Shown here piece by piece: positions 47,190 to 58,123 of a stretch of 64,000 nt of DNA (positions within the stretch are counted from its first letter, which is position 1; every line of letters begins with the position of its first letter). The notes beneath the pieces are model-generated. The model searched no databases. It was not told where the DNA came from and saw only the letters and a list, made by a program, of their open reading frames with translations. The stretch spans positions 1 to 64,000 of the forward strand of contig LLEY01000232.1 in assembly GCA_001414485.1 (NCBI GenBank). Reading direction: 5' to 3'. Origin of the DNA: Calycina herbarum. Lineage: Eukaryota > Ascomycota > Leotiomycetes > Helotiales > Pezizellaceae. The position numbers and the translations under genes are program-made.

Positions 47190-48832
47190 TCAAGCATCTT
47201 GACTACAGCGTCCGTCGTGCTTCCTGGTTTTGGCCCATGTCAGGGGTGTCCGGTGCATTGAATCCTCCGATTTGAGATCAGCCTTCCCTGTCTTCAACAG
47301 CAATTCAACTATTCTTTCATGTCCCTCCAGTGCAGCAAAGGACAGCGGTGTACGGCGCATTTTATCTTTTCTATTTATGTCAACCTTTCCCGTCTGGAGC
47401 AGCAGCTCGACACAAGCATCGTGGCCATATTGGCAAGCCCAGAATCGAGGCGTCTTCAGAAATCCATCTTTGAAGTCTGGATTGGACTTTCCCGTGTCGA
47501 CCAGTAGCTTAAGGACCTCTGGGTAGCCTTTGAACGCCGCAAACCAAAGCGCTGGTAAATTTTCTGGGCCCTTGGCGTTGATGTTGGCTCCTTTCTGAAT
47601 TAATTCTCGAACCAAAGCTTCATCACCATCTTTAGCTGCTGCGACAATCTCTGGATCGGGCATCATGAAGGGATTGAATGTGGTCGCTTGACTACTGCTC
47701 GAAACCTGGGCAACAGGAGACGGCTGATCGTTCCGATCACGTAGATTTCCGGCACATGCAGTCATCTGCTTGTGGATTTCTTGCGATGCAACATATCGCC
47801 TCGTTGCTGCTGCAATATCTTTTGCCTTCGTCGCCTCCTCCAGCCCTAGATTCTCCAGCCCTCGCACCACATTGAAGCGAAAGTATCGACTGCTGCTATC
47901 AAGGTACGCCTTATCCCGCCGAAATCTCTCCGCTGTCTGCTCCGTCTCAGTTGCAATGGCTACCAATGTCTCACCGATGTGTAGCACGTCGTTTGGAAAT
48001 GGCTTGAGCGAAGGTACGCCTGTCCCAATAAAGACAAGACACTTCACCCTGCCATCGAGCTGCTCAGATCCCCATATGAGCTGGGCCTGGTCCCAAAGTT
48101 CCGCAACCGGGTTATTTGCACCCAGTGCTCCGTCCACGAATTCTTCCTTGTACCGACCGATTGCGATGGGATCAAAAAAGGAGGAGGCAGCCGATGTTGC
48201 GCGACAGGCTTCCCATATTCGGACGCTGTTTAGGAGGTCGGTCGTGCCGCGCTTGGAGTTGTAGCTTGTGAGGCATACAGTCTCACTCGTCTCTTTGCTC
48301 GTTGCACAGACAAATCTGGGAATTGGATCGTGAGCTCATACTCCGGAGCGATTTGGAAGAGAACACGGGGCAATTCGACTTACACTTTACAAGTCGAACC
48401 GGGCGTGTCCTTCAGAAGGGTATCGTCCTGTAACCCCTTGCCTCTGATAATTTCTTTCACCGCCTGCTCCAACTCATCCGAATCAAACCGTCCTTGGATC
48501 TTTCCCCTCACCGTCACTCGATGTCTCTTCTTCTGAAATACCCTACTGGAAAGCTGCATGTATGCCTCGATGCACTCATCAATGCTCATTTTTAACCGGC
48601 CGAGCATGACCGCAAGCAGCCTGGTCAATTAGCCCTACCGATATAGACATTGCTCTGCCACGGCTACTTACCCGCCAGTGCTTGATCCCCCGATAATATC
48701 AAAGAATTCACATGGCTTTGGTGGTGCATCTGGATTGACGCTTTCCATGAGCTGCTCGAGGATCATGAGGGCGGATAGGCCACGAACCCCGCCCCCGTCG
48801 AGGGCGAGCAGTCGGAGGTCTTGATTCATCAT
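47190..48832 (-). CDS. Patatin-like phospholipase with C-terminal ankyrin repeats
   Basis: Three exons, 48832-48672, 48620-48384 and 48315-47190, with GTAAGT donors and CCAG/CCCAG acceptors, give 507 aa. The oxyanion-hole motif DGGGVRG is at residues 12-18, the nucleophile motif G-S-S-T-G at 49-53 (Ser51; the family more often has GTSTG), and the catalytic Asp motif DGA at 194-196. That is the complete patatin Ser-Asp dyad. Residues about 350-505 hold roughly four ankyrin repeats (e.g. TPRFWACQYGHDACVELLL). Such fusions are common in filamentous fungi and are thought to act on membrane lipids; several belong to NOD-like or heterokaryon-incompatibility repertoires. The end HDGRCSQDA looks frameshifted: an alternative frame reads AVVKMLESYIS and then a stop, the expected ankyrin end. 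Expression and enzymatic activity are inferred, not shown. Confidence 0.85.
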
Positions 48833-49977
48833 GTGGAGTTATAGAGAAGATTTTCAAAGCTTCCAAAAGTGCTACGAGTATAGATCTTTAGACGAAAGGG
48901 GGACGCAGCTTTTGCTGTTCTTCGTCTTGAACTTTGAAGGAGCTGAATGCCTGTATGCTCGGCGCTTAGCCTTCGAATACTTGCAGCTGCCTCACGATTG
49001 ATAATAAAAGCAGAAGTTGTTCTAAAAATCCGGATCTCTTAGAAGAATTGTCTTTGATTGTTCTAAATTTCAGGTTTTACTAGAAAGATAAAGTCTTCTT
49101 TTGCCTGTCTGGAGTCTCGAAAGTAGATGTTTTCGATCAAGCGTAAGTTATAAATAGATTTTGAACAGAATAATATGCTCGATGACGACTGATATGGCAA
49201 GTGTGTGGGATGGGGGTAGGGCTCCGATTTGAGCATGATCGATTTTGAATTCATGAAAAAACTCATGAAGCTAAATAACGTGAAATCTTATCCTGAATTT
49301 TATCCACGAATTTTATGAATTTTAGATATAATAAAACGTGACTTTGCTAGAGAAACTCTCTCTAAATTATCGTGTAACTAGGTAGGATCTCGGTTTCTAT
49401 ATTTATTTCTGCATATTAGAGCCTATACCGATTACTATGTATTATAACGTCTAAATTTAGAAATAGTCCAGACTTTTATTAATCCAGCCTGTCAGCCCCC
49501 TAAACGCACCTTTTATAAAACATTCATGGACCTCATTAGATATTCAAGAACTTCATGAAAATACCCTTAATGAACATAGATTCTCTAGTATTATATGAAC
49601 ATGAACCATGAACAAAAATCTCGGTTCATTTCGTTCAAATCGGAGCCTAGATGGAAGCGTGTGGGCGTGGGGTGGGGAACTCAAAAAGAATGTGTACGGA
49701 AGTAATTTGCCCTAGATTCTTCTGAGAATTTGCCTATTTACGTTGAGTAGAGTCACAGTGTTACACCTGGTGCTTATCTGTACTTCATTATTATAATACA
49801 TTGAGTTTTTTTTTTTTTTGAGATGAATCTCTTGAGATGGCTCCCCCATCACTTAAACATTATTCACTCAAACGTTGAATATTCTAGATTGTTTTTGTTG
49901 TTATACAGGTGAGAGCATATAACAACGAATCACCAAAGTCGTTGAGAGACAATAAGTTTTTACAAGTTGATACAAAA
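48833..49977. other. Intergenic, nothing coding seen
   Basis: It contains a T-tract around 49807-49819 and moderately AT-rich DNA. Neighbouring genes are in tandem on the minus strand, so this holds the patatin upstream region and the 3' flank of the next gene. Confidence 0.5.
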
Positions 49978-52132
49978 TTAGTCTATATCCATTGAGTCGT
50001 CTTCTATTTTATGGTCACTCCCTATAGAACTCATGATATCATAAATCTTCTTCCACCTCGCTTGTTGATACTCCTCAGAAGTTAGATACTTTGCAGCCAC
50101 TAATATCCTTCCGATCCGTGTATACATTTCGTTAATTTCACGAGTAGGATAATCTAATATCTTTTCGATCGGTATATCTTTTAGCGCAGGGTTTCTTTCG
50201 TTCATCCACCAAGCAAGGCTTCTTTTGGCTCTCTTGCCTTCTTTTGCAGACAATTTTTGCTCGTCTGGGTCCTGGGAGTGCTCGAAAACGGCCCAAATAA
50301 GAAGACTTCTTTGAATGTTATTGGCTACCTCCTCCGTCTGCTTAATATCTTCGAGCAATCTTCGTACAACAGCAAGATTGGATCTTTCGTATGCAGTAAT
50401 GGCGTCCCTTAGCCTTTCTCTCCTTTTTTTGCGTTGTTGTTCTCGCAGAGCGATATTGATAGACTCCTGCCTGGCTTGCAGCTGTTGTTCATGTTGCCAT
50501 TGTGCGATGTTGCTCGCAGGAAAAGGGGGTGGTGGAGGCGGCGCTTCCTGTGCAAGCGTTGAAATATCTGTTTCTTTCCAGTCCGGTCCCTTGACCATGG
50601 TTTTCCTTCCGCCTCGGATAACTTGTGTACCCCAGATACGTGGGCATCTCAATGTTTCCCTCCCAAGTGCCCTAACATATACGCTCCAGAAGGTTTCTTG
50701 TGAGAGTTTCACGACATGTCTGGTAGGGGTTGGGAATAGTCTATAAACTGCTCCGTTGTTGAAACGTTCAGAACAGCGTAACAACTCTCCCCCAGGGTAA
50801 TTTGGTAGAGTTTCTTCCCAGCACGGCCAATCTCGACAGACGTGGCAGAGCAAAAACGGGGGTCCGTATTGTTCATTAGCTACAGATTTGGGAAGTTGCT
50901 TCATACCTATCATTTTGCCTCCAAAGACCTGAATAAGAAGTCAGTGGTAGTCTAACAGTTTGGCTTTCAGGTAGACCTACTTTGCTTTCCCAGGAGAATC
51001 CCAATTCGGACATATTTTCATCTTCGTAGAACTAAAAGTGAGACCGGTTAGTAAATTTCATCACCGTGGTGGACATTGGTCTCCAATCGGCTCGCAATGT
51101 CTTTCTCTTAGCTTTTTAATATATTTTGGGGTACGTATGTAACTATGAAACCATCCAAGTGCATGCTATTGACCAGGAGTATCAGCCAGGGCTAGTCGGA
51201 AGTTTGGAGTCTATATTGATACCATTGTTTCATGAACAAGCTAACTCATCAGCGAGGAGAACGGTTTTCCATGCCAAGCAATTAACTAACCGTTGTAGCA
51301 ATACCAAATTGTTGATGAGCTCTTTCTGAAGCGGAAAGAGTCTCGTTTAATAACGGGCTAACCAACCATTGAGGAACACAGATTGTATTATAACCTTCTT
51401 GTCTTCTTTGATTCCATGCCGTGGCTGCAAACCTTTGACCAACATCTACTGACTCGTACCATTTCACGAATTGGATTGAATTCAAGGCATTGCTCATCTT
51501 CCTGAGTGCCTCTCGGATTTTCTCCTGGAAGATTTGAGGGTTATTTCTGGTATTTAAGACACCGAACATGTAAGTTCCGAGAGCAGGGTTAAAAGCTGGA
51601 TCTTTATTTCTAGACACTAGATCGGGTGGATTGATAAATTTCCAAGGTCCCAAAGTAAGGTCGTAAAGCCTGATCCTTGTTAGTGCCATAACTGATATTA
51701 AATACCGAGGTGCACTCACCAAGGCCACAGGTGTTGATTTTCTAATAGCATCGTTGCCACGCGCAAAACAGGTTTCAGCGCCTCCCATACCAGAGGATTA
51801 TCAACATCTAGATCCTCCTCCTTTTCTCCTGCCTCAGAATCGTCCGTCCGCTTGATTCTCCTCCATTTAGACTTTTCAAAAAAGGGATGTATAGGACAAC
51901 TCAAATCATTTAGCTTTTCATCGGGCTTATTCCAGCAACCCATAGCTTCCAGTTGGTTGATTGTGAAATCACTCAGCCATCTTCTTTGTTCGTCTCGCAT
52001 GCGTTGTGCAAGTTCGACCTCAAAATCTGTCAAAGCACGATTTTCTGGGCCAGGAGAGGGAAGTCGATCATTTCTTCCATGCCGGGTTGGCAGCGGTGAT
52101 TGTTTAACGTTACACTTTTCCTTTGGGCCCAT
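49978..52132 (-). CDS. Hypothetical protein, about 599 aa, four exons
   Basis: Exons 52132-51720, 51675-51291, 51031-50981 and 50928-49978 join in frame (donors GTGAGT, GTTAGT, GTAGGT; acceptors ACAAG, TTTTAG, TTCAG). The first intron is only 44 bp. Visible features are an acidic/basic charged N-terminal third (RIKRTDDSEAGEKEEDLDV); FINPPDLVSRNKDPAFNPAL with GTYMFGVLNTRN; CHVCRDWPCWEE; a proline run APPPPPPFP; and a long Gln/Arg-rich probable coiled coil (QWQHEQQLQARQES to RDAITAYERSN). It has no signal peptide or membrane segment. I do not recognise a family. Its charged, coil-rich nature suggests a nuclear or scaffold protein, which is a guess. Splice continuity across four exons argues that it is a functional gene. 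Confidence 0.7.
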
Positions 52133-52591
52133 GATTCTGCGAAACCCCTTCAGAGGGGTTCGACTTTTCAGTGCGAAAATATAAAGTTCGTGTTTCGAGA
52201 GAAAAAATCAATGCACGAGAAAATCAAAGTAACAAAGGGAACAAGAGCTATTCCGAAAACAGCCAAGTGCTCCACCATTGCATTGTTTTTTTGAACCGGA
52301 CGGACAATAGAAAGCAATATTTCGGCTTTGTTCCGCAAAAAACCCACACACCTCTCTGTATTGCCTTGGAGTTTCTAGGACAAACCAAAGCTATTGTGTG
52401 AGATCCTTTCGAACGATTCAACTTCTTTTGCTCTGGAACATTTTGCAACAATTTTTATAATTGTCTGGGAAATTAAGGCAATAAGAATTGAGGATAACTT
52501 ACACCTCTTACTCATAGCTCCGTAGCCAATCCCCTAATTTTTTAGCCAGAATTCCTATGCCTGCGGAGTAAACGTAATGGTGGATTGAAGC
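52133..52591. other. Upstream region of the 599-aa gene
   Basis: No other gene is supported. Confidence 0.45.
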
Positions 52592-52755
52592 TGATATAAG
52601 ATTACTAAATATCACAGCATGTATACCCTGTAGTACACTATGATATAGTCTCTCCAGCCTCCTGAATTATGTATCTATATAAGTAGAGGAGTATCCCCCT
52701 AAGGGATGCTCCCTAAGTAATACAATATAGGTTCCACTTACTATACCTTTTAACA
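52592..52755. repeat. Candidate short solo LTR
   Basis: 164 bp beginning TGATATAAG and ending TTTTAACA, with TATATAAG and a pyrimidine/purine pattern resembling a short Copia-type LTR. Flanking 5-mers (GAAGC, GAGAT) do not match, so the boundaries or the identity may be wrong. Confidence 0.3.
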
Positions 52756-52900
52756 GAGATTTCCCGATAGTAGAGTGTTGTATACATTTAAATTTCAAAA
52801 GTCTTACACTAATCTAAAGCGTACGGTATGAATAGCGGGAATTATCCTCTCGTAAGCAAAAGTGTGGCCATCTTCATCAGCAAGTAATAGAGTCTTCGTA

Positions 52901-52960
52901 GCAAAGTTGGTTAGAGCGTTGGTCCCATATATTCTATATGATTAGCTTGCTCACAAGCAA
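52901..52960 (+). repeat. Degenerate tRNA-Met-like copy
   Basis: About 60 bp closely similar to the D-arm, anticodon arm and intron of the tRNA at 53029 (GTTGGTTAGAGCGTTGGT and TATATGATTAG are shared). It lacks acceptor and T-arm. The spacing of about 140 bp suggests a local duplication. Confidence 0.6.
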
Positions 52961-53028
52961 CCCCACTTGTATGTGGTTCAGAGGACAAGATAGCAAAGTA
53001 TGCCGACATCAAAACATGATCACTACAA

Positions 53029-53138
53029 GTCTGAGTGGCTCAGTTGGTTAGAGCGTTGGTCTCATATTTCTCTATATGATTAGTTTGTTCACACACTAGG
53101 CCATCCAAAGGTCGAGAGTTCGAGTCTCTCCTCGGTAT
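53029..53138 (+). tRNA. tRNA-Met (CAT) with intron, possibly a pseudogene
   Basis: D-stem GCTC/GAGC (53038-53041 with 53051-53054), anticodon CAT at 53063-53065, an intron of about 36 bp after position 37 (about 53067-53102), a perfect 5-bp T-stem GAGAG/CTCTC around TTCGAGT, and variable loop AGGTC. The acceptor stem GTCTGAG/CTCGGTA pairs at only five of seven positions: 1-72 and 2-71 do not pair. The box A and box B regions look intact, so it may be transcribed, but the acceptor mismatches make aminoacylation doubtful. Confidence 0.6.
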
Positions 53139-54431
53139 GGTTCCTTCCAGAAATATCCGGGGAAACATTACTAACGATATCCCATAGGACAATATATCTT
53201 CTCAAGTAGTTTTCTTTTTGCGATTTATAACTTCATATTTAGCTGTGACTCAAGAGTTTCATTTTTACTACTCCTATCATACAGTATACTATGATCTTTC
53301 AAGTTCTTTTTGCATTCGTAGCCTTTATTTTAGTTGAAAATTGATCTTTTCGCGGATTTTGAAAGTTAGGGTAGTTTTTGCGTGGGATTTTTGATTCCCG
53401 CCCCACCCCTCTACGCACCCCCACCAGCAGCCAAACTCGAGGTAGGCATGAAGCGTATTTATCAATGGCCAGGTAAGCTTTTGTTATTTTGGGAATGAGA
53501 GTCTCATTATGAGACCGAGTTTTTCGGTCCCAAGCTCATTTCTACTGGTGCCGTTGGCTCGAAGTATTTTTACCCGTAGGAACAAGAGGTTCGTCTTAGA
53601 GGAATGTGGGGTGTTGTATTAAGCTAAAGTAGACCAGTTTGAGACTGGCTACTGTGATTTACGACCTCCCAATTTCAGTGCTCACCCCACTGAAATTTCG
53701 GTCTATGAGAATAAGATAATAAGACCTAGTAAGTTATGGGGTTGAATGGAGTTTGAGTAGTGCAGAAGAGAGAGCTTTCTGTTACTTGTAGGGGCGTGTT
53801 TATTGAATCCCCCACATTTCTCTTTCTCTAGCTGCTCTTTTTATTCATAAAATACTTCCAGGAATCCTGGGTCTTGTTGACAACATGGCGATTCTTTTCT
53901 CACTGTAACTACTCCTAATGTTATTGTAATGACTACCTGACTGCCAAATTACGTATATAGAAATATTTCTTCCAAGTTTCCCAAATATGAAAGCAGGTAT
54001 GTAGAGTAACCACCATTAATGGATACTTTGTTACTTGGCTAAAGAGCCAATGAAATTGCCCGAAATATTGCTTCCGAGTCTACACCTCCAATCAGATACA
54101 ACCATTTCCTCCACTACACTCATTGACTCACTTCACCTCATGCAAAATAGAAAATCACACAGGTTCTGACGAAATCTCCCCTTCCGGTTTGTGATTATTC
54201 TATTGGTACTATCCAATCAGACAGTTCCTTATTCACAACCCAAAAAGCCAAGCAATCTCTATTATTTAAGTGTCTTGACTCTCTAAGCCACCGAGTTAGC
54301 TCCTCAAACAAAACACCTCCCCAATATCTCAAACATATTATCAGTTCATAACCTCTGGATTAAATCAAATAAATCCACACCACCTATAATACAAACCGAC
54401 CCTCAAAATTCCTGAAACCGAAGAAGCTACA
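53139..54431. other. Intergenic, nothing coding seen
   Basis: No frame or domain is supported. The last 150 bases are A/C-rich and look like a fungal 5' leader. Confidence 0.5.
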
Positions 54432-55272
54432 ATGCAATCAACTTTCGCCCTCATCGTGTTCATTCTTTCTGCAATGTTCCTCTTCGTTACTCCCACGGTC
54501 GCTATACAACACAACATCGAAGCCCGGGAAAAAATCAAAATTCTACCATTAAGTGATGCTCAGGAGGACAAAGATCCTCTTTTTCTGACTATGAAATGGT
54601 CGATAGTCTGTACCATTCTTTTAACAAACGTTCTCTTGATTATTCTTATAATCAAGTATGGTATCATCGGAAAAGTGAGAAGAGCCCGGAGAAGACTTAT
54701 GAATAAAGGTAAGAGTTATACAACACCCTCATTTTGACTAACATCAACATGCTAGAACTCTGATTCTTATAGATTAAAGGAGGCGGTGGAGCAGGGCTTG
54801 GGGGACCTCGTCCACCAATGAGCAAACTACCACTACCATCAATTTTCGCTCTCATATTTCTCCTTTCGGCAATGTTCCTCTTCGTTACCCCTACTGTCGC
54901 TGCACCACACAGCATCGAAGCCCGGGCCAAAGTATCAGATAATAATGATCCTAATGGAAAAGACATTCTTTACCCGGGCATGCAATATTTCATAATCGTC
55001 ACTCTCCTTGAGACGGACACCTTCTTGGCTGGTCTGATATTATATCTTGTTTGGAAATCATGGAAAGCCTGGAATGAAGGTGGCAATCCACCAATGAGCA
55101 AACGACCAGGAGTGGCTGCACCACTTCCAAGACCTCCGGAGGTCCAGGAGGTCCAATGCAAGGGGGGGAAGGTGGACCTCCAAGGCCGCCTATGCAAGGA
55201 GGGTTTGCACCTCCTGCTCCTCCACCAGCTGCAGGAAGAGGAGCAATGCCACCACCACGGCCGTATCCATGA
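54432..55272 (+). CDS. Tandemly duplicated signal-peptide/membrane protein, possibly fused and frameshifted
   Basis: Unit 1 (54432-54737, 101 aa if unspliced) and unit 2 (from 54818) share FALI-F-LSAMFLFVTPTVA followed by H-x-IEAR-K, then a second membrane segment. Both look like a signal peptide plus one TM helix. A donor AAAG/GTAAGA at 54708-54709 and acceptor AAAG at 54779 would splice unit 1 in frame into GGGGAGLGGPRPPMSK and straight on into unit 2, giving one two-unit protein. Splicing at TTATAG instead would give a stop after one codon. Unit 2 reads to LPRPPEVQEV. About 55100-55145 the frame changes; the other frame then reads a Gly/Pro-rich tail (GGPGGPMQGGEGGPPRPP to PPPRPYP) ending at TGA 55270-55272. 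The function is unknown; such tails are common in fungal cell-surface or membrane proteins. Confidence 0.55.
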
Positions 55273-55309
55273 GAAACTGGCAGCTGGCAGGGCGGGTTAG
55301 GGTTATCCG

Positions 55310-58123
55310 TTGAGCGGGTAACAGTCGATGTATTTAAAATTCAAGAAAAAGTATACGAGCTTGCAGCGTCAATCTGAAATGTAATTCTCGTGAAAGCGAC
55401 CAACTGTTGTAGGTGCACAAAAGGTAGCGTGTGTCACTCTTCCCTTTGAGCGAACTTTGGAAGATAACACCGGAGAGAGCCCCTAGTGTGAGAAGAGGAA
55501 ATTGAGTCTGAAAGTTCAAGAGAGCCGTTTTCTTGACAGGGTCAACAGAACGGGTCGTGTGAAGAGTATCTGCTGCAGGCTTCTAAATTCGTAGCATTTC
55601 GTTAGTGTAGCCAAGAATCGATATCACATGCGATGCAACTTCTATGATCTTATCAATAACGACACCTTGCTGTTCTGTATTGCTCATTTATCAAGAGAAG
55701 ACATTTGGGTATGTATTTCTTGGTGGTTCGGAAGATCCGGACATAATTGGTAATTTCAGATACCAGAGGTGCCAAATGCTGTGCCATTTGTACTGGATAT
55801 GACCTGCAATGAGTCAACAATCTTTTCGTAGAGTATTCGCACACCAATTGCTCGTATGGAACGAATACGTGGGTTGTGGCAGATGTTTGTTCGAAGCTTA
55901 TTCACTCGTGGCGAATAGGTGTCACCTTGGTATGCCAAGATTTGGTGCGGCCGAGTTGCGTAACCCCCCTGGAAATATGCGGTTAATGGATGCAACCTCA
56001 AGGTTTTGGAGAACGAAATTCTCAGTAGTTCAGACGAAACGGGTTGATCTGAATGCTTGACGCAATCCTACTCTTGTTATTGTCGAAATACAATGACATG
56101 ATTTGTAGTGTTTACCGTTTCTGTTTCGCTGATCACTGGCCCGGCCCGCTGCCACTAACCCCCTCGCACCCCCTGAAATCACGCTCGCTTGCCAAGACAA
56201 CCAAAAAGGCCCCAGCTCAACAACTCAACCTCAAACGGAAGAACACGATGAGAAGCATCCTCAGCTACCAAGCGCCCGGAATCCTGTATCACTCGTGCCT
56301 CGAGTATGCCGTTTACAATGTTGGGTTTTACCACGATATTCCTATCTGATCCCACGTCAGAATTTACGTTCTCCAAAGAAATTTGATGTCGGCTTACTCG
56401 GCTCAGTCTCGGGGTAAAGTAGCGAACAAGGCAAGCTGAGTTTGACATACGTCTGCCTGATAGTAGGGCTTGAGGCCCCCTCCTCTTTCACCCCACCTTT
56501 GTTCTTAATGCGAGTGTCTAGGAGGCGGTCTGAGGAGGTGATGGAATGCAGGTTCACCCACGCAAACCGGAATATTTGCCCCGAAGGATTATTGCATTAC
56601 GCCACGTTATTCAGGGGTGCATATCCCACGTGGTCCCAAATTAATTTCATACGCTTGAGTAGTACAATCGACATACCAAAGTACTAGGGATCTTGGAAAG
56701 TCACTGCAAGAACTGGCAATTGGAGTTGACCGGGACTGTCGGCTTGCATCCGGATACTACAGCTCGACTCGTGAGTATGTATATTTCCTTTACAGCACTT
56801 TGCCACATGGCTACCTCTACCAAAATCGCCCCAGCGTGCCGACTGTGGCCGTTCAAGGCAGACATTTACCACTTACCCATGCTTACTAGACAGAGTTCTA
56901 AGACATAATACGGGCTTTCGCACTTCCACGCAAAGCTTCCACTTGACTCGTGGCTATATTCGGGCATTGTATCCCTCTATTTCACCTGTTTTGTTTGCTA
57001 TACGCAGCTCGTTCTTCTTGAATGGGAGATCATGTACAGAACTCTTTAAATTTTAGGTGGAGGAAAGATAATAAACAGTCAACGCAATATCCTGGAAGTT
57101 TCCATCATGTATTGTACGGCGCAAGTCAGACCATCAAAATCTCACTCGTCGGCTGCAAGAGCGATCGGGCGGTGACCTGCGGCTCTAGCAGCCAGTGAGT
57201 TTTTCGTAAGACCAGAAATGGATTCAAAAGACGTTGTGTGGCATGGTCTCAATCACGATAAATGATAATCCTAGTTTAGGAGAATTCATTGGCCTGTTGT
57301 AGTTGCATTTGATGATAATGGCTTGGAAGGAAGTGCTCACGCGATATCAGAAATGTTTATCAGCTTGTAGAAAGCATTGACTCTCAAGCCACATCTGATG
57401 TTTCTCGCATCCAACTTCAAAGTACCAGTATTGACTACCTGGTACATTTTTACTGTCAGAATTCCTAGACTTCGCTTAGTCGCTCCTTCACTCAGCTGGA
57501 CGCCCGCTTTGCGCTATTCTTGTCCTTGGCTTATGCCGGATGGTAAAGTTCCAACCTTACTTTCCATATGTTCATAATCCCATAGGCACAGTATGCGATT
57601 CTTACAACGGCGAAGTTTACGAAATAAGCCTTCTAGGAACGCTGACCTGGACTTGGAGATTTTCATAGATTTGTCACTTCTAAGAAGTACTTGTCGATGT
57701 TCTTCATTACATGTATAGCTCAGTCAGTCAACCTGTCCAGGTTTGTACCTCAGCCTCTTTTCGGCGTTGATCCTTTTTCAGACGGGCAGCAAATTATACG
57801 ATCCGTCTCTCCATACACTCACGCTAGCAGAGTCTAGATCAATGATCACACCATGCCGTCAATAGTTTTATATCAAAGACGGAAATGGCGCATTGAAATA
57901 AGGAGGGTGTCTTTGACCACGCCGCAAAAGGCGTCTTCGAGAGGTTGAGCTCTGGTTTAGGTTAGATCAAAATAAGCGAAAGCTCGACTTAGTCAACTGA
58001 TGGAAAGAAACTTTGAAGATAAATAGCCGAAAAAGCCCATCTTATGTGTCAATCTCCATAAGCCACTCTTTCTTCTCCTCGTTATTGCTTTGTGCTTATC
58101 TCAACAACTTCCACATATTCAAA
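55310..58123. other. Long region without a supported gene
   Basis: Short frames exist on both strands (for example minus-strand readings at 55330-55660 and 56179-56448) but none has a recognisable domain, start context or consistent splicing. Composition is ordinary, not RIP-like, so this is more likely decayed genic or regulatory DNA than transposon. Confidence 0.5.

Noticed and set aside
47770..48264. 164-codon plus-strand frame antisense to the patatin gene
   Set aside because: It is an antisense shadow of a strongly coding exon with catalytic motifs.
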